DNA of 5,886 bases, taken from the NCBI GenBank assembly GCA_030453005.1, contig JAKDLE010000214.1, positions 1 through 5,886 of the forward strand. Reading direction: 5' to 3'. Positions 1-5,698 of this stretch are shown here, piece by piece. Under the pieces are notes generated by a model. The model worked only from the letters and a program-made list of their open reading frames with translations, had not been told where the DNA came from and searched no databases. The DNA is from Pseudonocardia sp. GTDB lineage: Bacteria > Actinomycetota > Actinomycetes > Mycobacteriales > Pseudonocardiaceae. Within the stretch, counting starts at the first letter, position 1. The number at the start of each line of letters is the position of its first letter. Position numbers and translations under genes: made by a program.

Positions 1-603
1 GTACGGCAGCGGCTGGTCGTGCACGGCACCGGGGACGTCAGTCTCGACCCGCGGTACGTGCCCGCCCTGCGGACGTACGGGTACGCCTACGCCTGGTCGG
101 GCCTCCACGACCTGTTCACCGGCGACGACCTGACGGTGGTCAACCTGGAGTGCCCGGTGTCGAACCGCGGGACGCGGGCACCGCGGGAGTTCGCCTTCCG
201 CTGCGACCCGGCCGCCCTGCCCGCCGCCCGGGAGGCGGGCGTCGACGTGGCGAACCTGGCCAACGACCACAGCGGCGACTACGGCCCCGTCGCGCTGCTC
301 GACTCCGTGGCGCACACGCGGGCCGCAGGCGTCGAGCCGGTCGGCGTCGGAGCCGACGTCGAGGCGGCGAACACCGCGGTGGTCGTCGAGCGCGGCGGCT
401 GGCGGATCGCGGTCCACGCAGGCAGGCCGATCGCCTGGGGCCTGGGCAACGGCGTCTGGCCGACGCGCTCGGACGCAGGCTCGACCACCGCCGTGGCGCG
501 GTTCGTCGTCGAACCCGACGGCGCGGTGCACGGCTGCCTGCTGCCCGCGCGGATCGTCTCGCCGGGCCACCCGGTGCTCACCGCCCCCCGCGCCTGCCCG
601 TAG
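1..603 (+). pseudogene. CapA-family metallophosphoesterase-like protein, 5' partial and internally deleted
   Basis: The frame is open from base 1, so the gene probably begins upstream; a GTG at 19 would be the first start inside the window. Numbering from that GTG, the N-terminal half is typical of CapA/PgsA-type proteins, which are calcineurin-like metallophosphoesterase folds linked to polyglutamate or capsule synthesis: GTGDVSLD (residues 3-10), NLECPVS (42-48) and NLANDHSGDYG (79-89), a variant of the usual NNH metal motif. Residues 127-133 (GWRIAVH) then run straight into AGRPIAWGLGNGVWP (134-148), a segment that in the family lies near the C-terminus after the conserved HWG and HxH motifs. 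Roughly 80-100 residues, including those two histidine motifs, therefore seem to be missing in frame. No signal peptide is visible, though the true N-terminus is outside the window. The family assignment is firm. The broken status is inferred from missing motifs, and a divergent short paralogue is possible. It ends 12 bases from the convergent dikinase operon and is probably unrelated to it. Confidence 0.7.
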
Positions 604-615
604 GAGGATGCGCCT

Positions 616-1743
616 CTACCGGCCGGGGACGGGCTTCCCGCTGAACACGTACTTCTGCGCCAACGCCACCGGGTCGTAGGTCGCCGCCACGGGCACCTCG
701 GCGGTGACGGTGACCGGCCGCGACTGCACGATGCACACCGGGTCGCCCGCCCGGCGGTGCCGGGAGATGACCCACTCGACGTCCACCGGGTAGCCGTAGT
801 GCTCCTCGATGGACGTCACCGCGGCGGCGACGGCCGCGATCTGCTCGTCGTCGAGCACCCGCCGGTCGGCCAGCTTGGCGGGCATGTCGATCTCGGTGAC
901 GCGGCCGTCGGCGAAGTCGAAGGCCGACACCACCGTCTTGTGCGCGACGTCGTATTTGAGCAGCCGTCCGTCGGCCTTGCCCACCTCGACGTGGTCGGGG
1001 TTGACCAGGCCCTGCACGATCGCCTCGCCCCACCCCCAACTCGTCTCGATGACGATCCGGTCCGGCTTGCCGGTGACCGGGTGCACCGAGAACGCCACGC
1101 CGGACGCACGGGCGTGGATCAGCTCGATCACGCCCACCGCGATGGGCATCGCGTGGTGGGAGATGCCCTTGCGCAGCCGGTAGGCCAGGGCCCGGCCGGT
1201 GAACAACGACCCCCAGCACGCCCGCACCGCGTCGATCACGCGCTGCGGGCCCGACACCCCGAGGTAGGTGTCGAAGATCCCGGCGAACGAGGCGTCCGCG
1301 GCGTCCTCACCGGTGGCCGAGGAGCGCACCGCCGTGGGCACGTTGACGTCCACGCAGCGCAGGCACAGCTCCTCGTAGGCCTCGGTGATCTCCGCGGCCA
1401 GATCGTCGGACATCGGGATGGACTCGAACAGCGCCCGGATCCGCGCCGAGGCGTCCTCCACCGACGCGTCGGACGGTTCCGTTCCGAGCCAGGAGATCAC
1501 CTCCTCGATCCGGGCGTCCAGGCCCGACTCGGTGCAGTGGCGCCGGTAGGCGTCGACGGTGACGGCGAACCCCTGGGGCACCTCCACCCCGGCCCGGTGC
1601 AGCTCGGTGAGCCGCCCCATCTTCGACCCGGCGGCGGCCACGGCCCGCGCCGGGTCGACCTCGTCGACCCAGACGACCGAGTGCGGCTCGCCGGGGCGGG
1701 TATCGGATGTCGAGTCCGCTGCCACGAGTACCCCTTCGCTCAC
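616..1743 (-). CDS. Dikinase ATP-grasp subunit (PEP synthase N-terminal domain; PpsB/CreH-I-like)
   Basis: A 375-residue protein corresponding only to the ATP-binding N-terminal domain (PPDK_N) of PEP synthase and pyruvate phosphate dikinase. Visible motifs are the nucleotide-binding start GSKMGRLTEL (39-48) followed by AGVEVPQGFAVT (51-62), VPTAVRSSATGED (135-147) with the conserved arginine R140, ASFAGIFDTYLGV (151-163), GVAFSVHPVTG (215-225), ETSWGWGEAIVQG (233-245), and VDVEWVIS with IVQSRP (320-327, 338-343) closing the ATP site. It would bind ATP and transfer its beta-phosphate to the histidine of the partner encoded just upstream. The GTG start overlaps the partner's TGA stop by four bases (GTGA), and no strong ribosome-binding site precedes it, so translational coupling is likely. 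At about 40 kDa it matches PpsB, the small ATP-binding subunit of phenylphosphate synthase from Thauera aromatica. The domain call is firm; the substrate is not known. Confidence 0.88.
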   Translation of the reverse strand: MSEGVLVAADSTSDTRPGEPHSVVWVDEVDPARAVAAAGSKMGRLTELHRAGVEVPQGFAVTVDAYRRHCTESGLDARIEEVISWLGTEPSDASVEDASARIRALFESIPMSDDLAAEITEAYEELCLRCVDVNVPTAVRSSATGEDAADASFAGIFDTYLGVSGPQRVIDAVRACWGSLFTGRALAYRLRKGISHHAMPIAVGVIELIHARASGVAFSVHPVTGKPDRIVIETSWGWGEAIVQGLVNPDHVEVGKADGRLLKYDVAHKTVVSAFDFADGRVTEIDMPAKLADRRVLDDEQIAAVAAAVTSIEEHYGYPVDVEWVISRHRRAGDPVCIVQSRPVTVTAEVPVAATYDPVALAQKYVFSGKPVPGR

Positions 1744-3494
1744 TGCTCGGTGCCCGCCAGGTCGGCCGCCCGCTTCAGGATGGTGACCCGGCCGTTCGTG
1801 CCGTCCACCTCGACCTCGTCGCCGTCCTTGATCGCCAGGGTGGCGATGCCGATGGCGGTGACGGTCGGCACGCCGTACTCACGACCGACGATGGCCGCGT
1901 GGCTGAGCATGCCACCGCCGTCGCAGGCCGCGCCCGCGATCTTGCCGAACGCCGCCGTCCAGCTCGGCGACGTCGACTCGCACACCAGGATCGAGCCGGG
2001 CTCCAGGCGGTGCATGTCGTCGCTGCTCTGCAGGACCCGTGCGGTGCCGGTGGCCACGCCCTTCGCGGCGGCGACCCCGTTCAGCACGGTCTCCTCGGCG
2101 GCGTTCGGGTTCTGCACGGCCCGGATCGACGCGGGGTTCAGGCCGAAGATCTCGATCAGCACCGGGTCCTCGACGGTGTCCGGGACGGTGCCGAGCACCT
2201 TGGGCATCGAGCCGCGCAGTGCCCCCCAGTGGTCGAAGTACTGGCGGCGGTCCTTCACCAGGCTCTTGAGCTCCCCCTGGTAGGGGGAGCCCGCGGCCAC
2301 GGCCTGCACCTCCGGCCAGAACAGGTAGAGCATGTCGTCGCGGCCGTCCGCGCCGACCCGGCTCGCCAGCTCCTGGGCGACCCTCCGCAGCGGGATCATG
2401 ACCTTGAGGTCGATGTAGTAGTTGTGGTCGTCCTGCCACCAGGGGAAGTTCGCCTCCTGGTTGGAGCTCAGCCCGGCGTCGAAGACCGCCTGCTCCTCCT
2501 TCGTCAGCCCGGAGCGCGCGGTGTCGATCGCGTCGTCCCGCTCGGCGAGCGCGTTGCGCACGGCGGCCGCGAAGTCGTGGTCCTCCTCCTGCAGGACGAA
2601 ACTTTTGATCATGTCGAGCGGGATCGTGTTGTCCTCGATCCAGCTCGGGACACCGACGTCGCAGGTGGCCTCCTGGCGGTGGCCGTAGACCTGGAGGAAG
2701 TCGTCGAAGTCGGTGAGCCACTGCGACGCCGAACCGCCGTGGGCCGAGAGCGCGGTGCGGATGTCGTTGCCGGAGTTGTCCTCGAACACCTGGCGCAGTC
2801 CGGCGCGCTTGGCCGCGGACGCGAGCGCGGCCAGTCCGCGGTCGGTCTCCATGATCTTGGTGTCCTCGCCCTGGAGGAACTTGCCGATGTCGGCGGTGTC
2901 GATCCCCATCTCGGCGCAGGCGCCGTAGAAGCCCAGGAAGTTCACCAGCAGCGGGTACATCACCCCGAAGTGGATCTCCATGGAGCGCTGGTGGTAGCGA
3001 CGGGCCTGGGTGAGCAGCACCGGGAGGTCACCGGTGGGGACGGCCGTGAGGTCGAGGCCGTGGAAGTGGTCCCAGGTGGCCTCGAGCTCGTCGCGGCCCG
3101 CCTCCCACGTCTGACGGTAGGTGGCGAGGAACCGCGGGAGGTTCGTGCCGAGCCGCTGCGCGCGGGCACCGACCTGGCGGGGGTCGGGCTCCGGGAGCGC
3201 CGACCCGTACAGGTGCGTCCCCGCGAAACGGGAGGTGATGCCCCGTCCGGGCGGCAGCGGCAGCGCCTCGGCGGCGTGCTGGGTGCCCCAGCAGTAGCCG
3301 TCCTGGCCCCACGCGAACGCGGCGAGCGGGGTCAGGCCGCGCGACCAGTGGAAGTCGAGGAACCAGAACTTGTCCTCGTCCTCCTTGGTGAACGGTCCGG
3401 TGCCGTCGATGATGTAGGGAGCGGCGAGGAACTCCGGCTTGAACCCCGGGTACCACTCCCCGGTGTAGGGCTCGACGGGGACGACGTTGGCCAT
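1740..3494 (-). CDS. Dikinase phosphohistidine/acceptor subunit (PEP-utilizing mobile domain; PpsA/CreH-I-like)
   Basis: A 584-residue protein. The C-terminal ~90 residues are the swivelling PEP-utilizers domain: LEPGSILVCESTSPSW, then GGGMLSHAAIVGREYGVPTV with the phosphate-carrying histidine at H532 (codon 1901-1899), then a GDEVEVDGTNGRV end. The first ~480 residues resemble no part of true PEP synthase that I recognise. They are rich in Trp, Tyr and His (for example DKFWFLDFHW near 41-50) and by analogy with phenylphosphate synthase and rifampin phosphotransferase would hold the acceptor-binding domain. The PEP/pyruvate TIM barrel is absent, which argues against PEP synthase. ATG 3494 is chosen because AGGAG (3504-3500) lies five bases upstream; the longer open frame to 3707 would run into the divergent Rieske gene. 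It is first in a two-gene operon with the ATP-grasp subunit. The likely reaction is acceptor + ATP to phospho-acceptor + AMP + Pi. A phenolic acceptor is inferred; other hydroxylated compounds are possible. Confidence 0.85.
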   Translation of the reverse strand: MANVVPVEPYTGEWYPGFKPEFLAAPYIIDGTGPFTKEDEDKFWFLDFHWSRGLTPLAAFAWGQDGYCWGTQHAAEALPLPPGRGITSRFAGTHLYGSALPEPDPRQVGARAQRLGTNLPRFLATYRQTWEAGRDELEATWDHFHGLDLTAVPTGDLPVLLTQARRYHQRSMEIHFGVMYPLLVNFLGFYGACAEMGIDTADIGKFLQGEDTKIMETDRGLAALASAAKRAGLRQVFEDNSGNDIRTALSAHGGSASQWLTDFDDFLQVYGHRQEATCDVGVPSWIEDNTIPLDMIKSFVLQEEDHDFAAAVRNALAERDDAIDTARSGLTKEEQAVFDAGLSSNQEANFPWWQDDHNYYIDLKVMIPLRRVAQELASRVGADGRDDMLYLFWPEVQAVAAGSPYQGELKSLVKDRRQYFDHWGALRGSMPKVLGTVPDTVEDPVLIEIFGLNPASIRAVQNPNAAEETVLNGVAAAKGVATGTARVLQSSDDMHRLEPGSILVCESTSPSWTAAFGKIAGAACDGGGMLSHAAIVGREYGVPTVTAIGIATLAIKDGDEVEVDGTNGRVTILKRAADLAGTEQ

Positions 3495-3499
3495 GCGCA

Positions 3500-3504
3500 C
3501 TCCT
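3500..3504 (-). promoter_or_regulatory. Ribosome-binding site of the large dikinase subunit
   Basis: On the minus strand AGGAG occupies 3504-3500, five bases before ATG 3494-3492. It is the only good Shine-Dalgarno match near the N-terminus and decides the start against longer in-frame GTG options that would extend into the divergent gene. Confidence 0.75.
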
Positions 3505-3526
3505 GTTCTCCGGTGCAGTTCGTCGG

Positions 3527-3555
3527 ACTGTGTCAGCGGCCACACGACGCGGCAA
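3527..3555 (-). promoter_or_regulatory. Candidate sigma-70-type promoter for the dikinase operon
   Basis: Minus strand: TTGCCG (3555-3550), a 17-base spacer, then CACAGT (3532-3527), which fits the relaxed actinobacterial -10 pattern at its A2 and T6 positions. Transcription would start near 3520, leaving a leader of about 25 bases that contains the AGGAG site. The -10 lacks the first consensus T, so this is a suggestion and not a firm call. Confidence 0.3.
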
Positions 3556-3560
3556 GCCAC

Positions 3561-3608
3561 CCGTTCCCGCCTGCCGAACATCCACCCGCCGTTCGGCGGG
3601 CGCGAACA
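3561..3608. promoter_or_regulatory. Two tandem GTTC-N9-GAAC dyads, probable operator
   Basis: Two copies of the inverted repeat GTTC-N9-GAAC lie between the divergent genes: GTTC 3563-3566 with GAAC 3576-3579, and GTTC 3591-3594 with GAAC 3604-3607. Both are flanked identically (CC before GTTC, CG before AAC and A after), and they repeat exactly 28 bases apart, although the inner eight bases differ. Conserved half-sites with an unconserved centre are what a dimeric repressor or activator would leave. The sites lie between the two candidate promoters, so one regulator could control both operons. No regulator gene is in the window. Confidence 0.5.
3585..3600. repeat. Perfect palindrome CCCGCCG-TT-CGGCGGG
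   Basis: Seven-base arms (3585-3591 and 3594-3600) are exact reverse complements around a TT centre. A second pairing is also possible: CCTGCCGAAC (3570-3579) against GTTCGGCGGG (3591-3600), matching at nine of ten positions across an 11-base spacer. With no following T-run and a position upstream of the Rieske gene, an operator is more likely than a terminator. Confidence 0.5.
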
Positions 3609-3638
3609 GGCCACTTCCGCACCCGCCCCGCCGCTTCC

Positions 3639-3644
3639 TACCGT
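3639..3644 (+). promoter_or_regulatory. Candidate -10 element of a leaderless or near-leaderless transcript for the Rieske operon
   Basis: TACCGT matches the actinobacterial TANNNT -10 pattern and ends seven bases before ATG 3652. That distance would put the transcription start at or within a base or two of the start codon. No Shine-Dalgarno sequence stands before this ATG (only a GGGG run), which fits leaderless translation. No clear -35 is seen. Confidence 0.4.
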
Positions 3645-3651
3645 CGGGGCC

Positions 3652-4887
3652 ATGCTGAGCGCGGAGAAGAACGAGCGGCTGACCCGCGTGGGGCCGGGCA
3701 CTCCCATGGGGGAGCTGTTGCGCCGCTACTGGTGGCCGGTCGCCACCCACGACATGGCCACGCGCGTGCCCGTCAAGCGCAGGCTGCTCGGCGAGGACCT
3801 CGTGCTCTTCCGCGACGGCAGCGGCACCGTCGGGCTGCTCGCGCAGGCGTGTCCGCACCGGCGGGCCGCGCTCTGGCTGGGGTGCACCGAGGACGTCGGC
3901 CTGCGCTGCGGCTACCACGGCTGGCGCTTCGACGCCGCGGGCAACTGTCTGGAGCAGCCGGGAGAACCGGCCGACTCGACGTTCAAAGACCGGATCAAGG
4001 CCACCGCGTACCCCGTGCAGGAGCTGGGCGGGCTCGTGTTCGCCTACCTCGGCCCCCTCCCGGCCCCCGAGCTGCCGCGCTACGACCTGTTCGTCTGGGA
4101 CGACGCCTGGCGCGACATCGGCCACGCCGAGCTGCCCTGCAACTTCGTCCAGATCATGGAGAACTCCGTCGACCCCTACCACGTGGAGTGGCTGCACGGG
4201 CGCTACGGATCGTTCCTCCGCGAGCTCGACGGCGGCCGCGCGCCGCTGCCCGTCGTCACGAAGAAGCACGTCAAGGTGGCCTTCGAGGTCTTCGAGCACG
4301 GCATCCTCAAGCGCCGCGTGCTGGAGGGTCACACCGAGGAGGACGAGGACTGGAAGGTCGGCCACCCCCTCGTCTTTCCGCACATGCTGCGCGTGGGGGC
4401 CGCCGGGCTCGCGACGTTTCAGATCCGGGTGCCGATCGACGACGAGAACACCTGGCACGTCTGGTACCAGACCTACCGGCCCGACGGCGGCGCGCCGCCC
4501 CAGCAGCAGATCCCGGTCTATGAGGTACCGCTGCGCGACGCCGACGGCGAGTACCTGCGTGACTACGTCGACGGGCAGGACATCGTCGCGTGGATCACCC
4601 AGGGTCGGATCTCCGACCGCTCGAAGGAGCACCTCGGGCGCTCCGACCTCGGGGTCATCCTGCTGCGCAGGCTCTACGCCGAGCAGATGGAACGCGTCGC
4701 CGCGGGCCTCGACCCGCTGTGCACCCACCGGGAGCCGCACGACGTCATCGACCTGCCGATGGAACGCGACAAGTTCGGCTCCGCCGTGGAGTTCCGGCAG
4801 CTCTGGACGCGCGAGAGCTCCATCCGCTACTCCCCGATCCGCGACGAGATCTTCGAGCTGTTCGGCGACCCGGTGCCGGCGTGGTGA
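3652..4887 (+). CDS. Rieske [2Fe-2S] non-heme iron oxygenase, alpha subunit (phthalate-dioxygenase-like)
   Basis: A 411-residue ring-hydroxylating or O-demethylating oxygenase. The N-terminus (LTRVGPGTPMGELLRRYWWPV) is typical of the phthalate 4,5-dioxygenase-like group and supports ATG 3652. The Rieske cluster ligands are C67-P-H69 and C86-G-Y-H89. The catalytic domain has E170-N171-x2-D174-P-Y-H177-x4-H182, where H177 and H182 bind the mononuclear iron and D174 matches the aspartate bridging to the neighbouring Rieske centre; spacing matches naphthalene dioxygenase D205/H208/H213. D332 in the segment SDLGVILLRR is the probable third iron ligand. The full family length is present with all key residues, so it should be active. 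No small beta subunit, ferredoxin or reductase is in the window; enzymes of this group are commonly alpha-only oligomers that take electrons from a separate reductase. It is first in the plus-strand operon and divergent from the dikinase operon. The substrate is not determined; an aromatic is likely. Confidence 0.9.
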   Translation: MLSAEKNERLTRVGPGTPMGELLRRYWWPVATHDMATRVPVKRRLLGEDLVLFRDGSGTVGLLAQACPHRRAALWLGCTEDVGLRCGYHGWRFDAAGNCLEQPGEPADSTFKDRIKATAYPVQELGGLVFAYLGPLPAPELPRYDLFVWDDAWRDIGHAELPCNFVQIMENSVDPYHVEWLHGRYGSFLRELDGGRAPLPVVTKKHVKVAFEVFEHGILKRRVLEGHTEEDEDWKVGHPLVFPHMLRVGAAGLATFQIRVPIDDENTWHVWYQTYRPDGGAPPQQQIPVYEVPLRDADGEYLRDYVDGQDIVAWITQGRISDRSKEHLGRSDLGVILLRRLYAEQMERVAAGLDPLCTHREPHDVIDLPMERDKFGSAVEFRQLWTRESSIRYSPIRDEIFELFGDPVPAW

Positions 4888-5045
4888 GGTTCTGCCCCGG
4901 CTGCGGCTCGGCGCTGGAGGACGCCGCCTTCGTGCAGGAGTACTGGGTCGCGGCGGACCGGCACGTGGTGTGCTGGTGTCCGGCGTGCTCGCTGATGTGC
5001 ACCGTCGTACTCGGGACCTTGGTCGGAACGGAGCCGGAGCACTGA
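4884..5045 (+). CDS. Small four-cysteine zinc-ribbon or rubredoxin-like protein
   Basis: A 53-residue open frame starting at GTG 4884, overlapping the Rieske stop as GTGA and ending in a TGA that shares one base with the next ATG (TGATG). It has two cysteine pairs, CPGCG (C4, C7) and CPAC (C32, C35), plus C30 and C39, as in a treble-clef or zinc-ribbon metal site. Length and pair layout also recall rubredoxin (about 53 residues, CxxCG and CPxCG). However, the gap between pairs is 24 residues and not about 29, the second pair lacks the following glycine, and the usual YDP and DW segments are missing. I do not recognise the family. The tight coupling on both sides argues that it is real and works with the oxygenase or the hydrolase, as a zinc-binding accessory protein or an electron carrier. 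No good ribosome-binding site precedes it, so it likely depends on coupling. Confidence 0.7.
   Translation: MRFCPGCGSALEDAAFVQEYWVAADRHVVCWCPACSLMCTVVLGTLVGTEPEH
5036..5039 (+). promoter_or_regulatory. Ribosome-binding site of the HAD hydrolase
   Basis: GGAG at 5036-5039 lies five bases before ATG 5045 inside the end of the preceding small gene. It decides the start of the hydrolase: the frame stays open a long way upstream, but only this start gives an N-terminus with HAD motif I at residue 7. Confidence 0.7.
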
Positions 5046-5698
5046 TGAGAGCCCTCCTGCTGGATCTCGGCGGCACCGTCTTCCGGTCCGGCTCGGAGAT
5101 GATGGCCCTGCTCGGCGACGTCGAGCCCGCCGTGCGCGCGGTCGTGGCCCGGCGCGGGCCGCTGGGGCCCGTGCACGACGCGCTGTGGGACGACATGCTC
5201 GCCCAGGTGATCACCGAGCGGGAGTACTGGGCCCGGCGCTCCGACGAGGTGGGCGCGGCGCTGGGGCGGGAGTGGCCGATCAGTGAGTTCATGCACACGC
5301 TCTACGCGCTTGCAGGCGACTCCGTCATCCGCCCGGAGGCCGCCGCGCTGATCGCCGACGCCCGTGCCGTCGACATCCCGGTCGGGTTCCTCACCAACGA
5401 CCTGCGTGCGTTCCACGGCGGGACGGCGATGGCCTCGCACCCCGTGCTCGCCGACGTCGACGTGCTGGTGGACGGCTCGGTCACCGGCGTGCTCAAACCC
5501 GACCCCCGCGCCTACGCCCTCGCCGTCGCGGGGCTGGGCGTCGAGGCGCGCCACATCGTGTTCGTCGACGACATGCCGTGGAACGTGACCGGGGCGCGGG
5601 AGGCGGGCATGGTCGCCCTGGAGCTGGACCTGACGGACCCGGCCGCGGCCTTCGCGCAGGCCCGCCGGGAGCTGGGCCTGGAAGCGGAGGCGGCGTGA
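5045..5698 (+). CDS. HAD-superfamily hydrolase (putative phosphatase)
   Basis: A 217-residue haloacid-dehalogenase-superfamily protein with a helical cap inserted after motif I (subfamily IA layout). Motif I is LLLDLGGTVF with nucleophile D7. Motif II is FLTND with T117. The motif III lysine is K151 in LKPDPRAY, a typical subfamily IA spacing, and motif IV is FVDDMPWNV with D175 and D176 for magnesium. The usual general-acid aspartate two residues after the nucleophile is glycine (G9), as in other DLGG/DLGN-type members, some of which, such as E. coli YihX, are active phosphatases. The sequence alone cannot tell phosphatase from another HAD activity; the neighbouring ATP-dependent phosphorylating enzyme makes phosphate-ester hydrolysis the best guess. 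It starts in a one-base overlap with the small cysteine protein and ends in a four-base overlap with the SDR gene. Confidence 0.85.
   Translation: MRALLLDLGGTVFRSGSEMMALLGDVEPAVRAVVARRGPLGPVHDALWDDMLAQVITEREYWARRSDEVGAALGREWPISEFMHTLYALAGDSVIRPEAAALIADARAVDIPVGFLTNDLRAFHGGTAMASHPVLADVDVLVDGSVTGVLKPDPRAYALAVAGLGVEARHIVFVDDMPWNVTGAREAGMVALELDLTDPAAAFAQARRELGLEAEAA
5686..5690 (+). promoter_or_regulatory. Ribosome-binding site of the SDR gene
   Basis: GGAGG at 5686-5690 stands four bases before GTG 5695. It supports that start over the later in-frame GTG at 5713, which has GAGG only two bases upstream. Confidence 0.6.

Noticed and set aside
604..630. Terminator between the convergent CapA-like gene and the dikinase operon
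   Set aside because: Only 12 bases separate the stops, and the nearby CCGGCCGG (619-626) is a short palindrome without a loop or T-run.
757..2283. Plus-strand open frame of 508 codons
   Set aside because: It is antisense to both dikinase genes, with repetitive His/Arg/Asp/Val content and no domain.
616..3494. Reading the pair as a frameshifted PEP synthase or pyruvate phosphate dikinase of central metabolism
   Set aside because: The two frames are intact, the domain order does not fit one broken gene (the His domain is encoded before the ATP domain), and no PEP/pyruvate barrel is present.
3585..3600. Palindrome as a rho-independent terminator
   Set aside because: It has a two-base loop, no T-run on either strand, and sits between divergent starts where no transcript should end.
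3487..3651. Extended N-terminus for the Rieske protein from ATG 3487
   Set aside because: It would cross the divergent promoter and operator region and overlap the dikinase start; the family-like N-terminus begins at ATG 3652.
3495..3707. Extended N-terminus for the large dikinase subunit from GTG 3707
   Set aside because: It would overlap the divergent Rieske gene and the promoter region; ATG 3494 has a good AGGAG.
1707..4523. Long open frame on the plus strand (938 codons)
   Set aside because: It is antisense to the dikinase operon and then out of frame with the Rieske gene. It has a low-complexity Arg/Gly/Ala/Val composition typical of GC-rich shadow frames and no recognisable motif.
3028..5298. 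Long minus-strand open frame (756 codons)
   Set aside because: It is antisense to the Rieske, cysteine-protein and HAD genes, all of which carry clear family motifs; its own translation has none.
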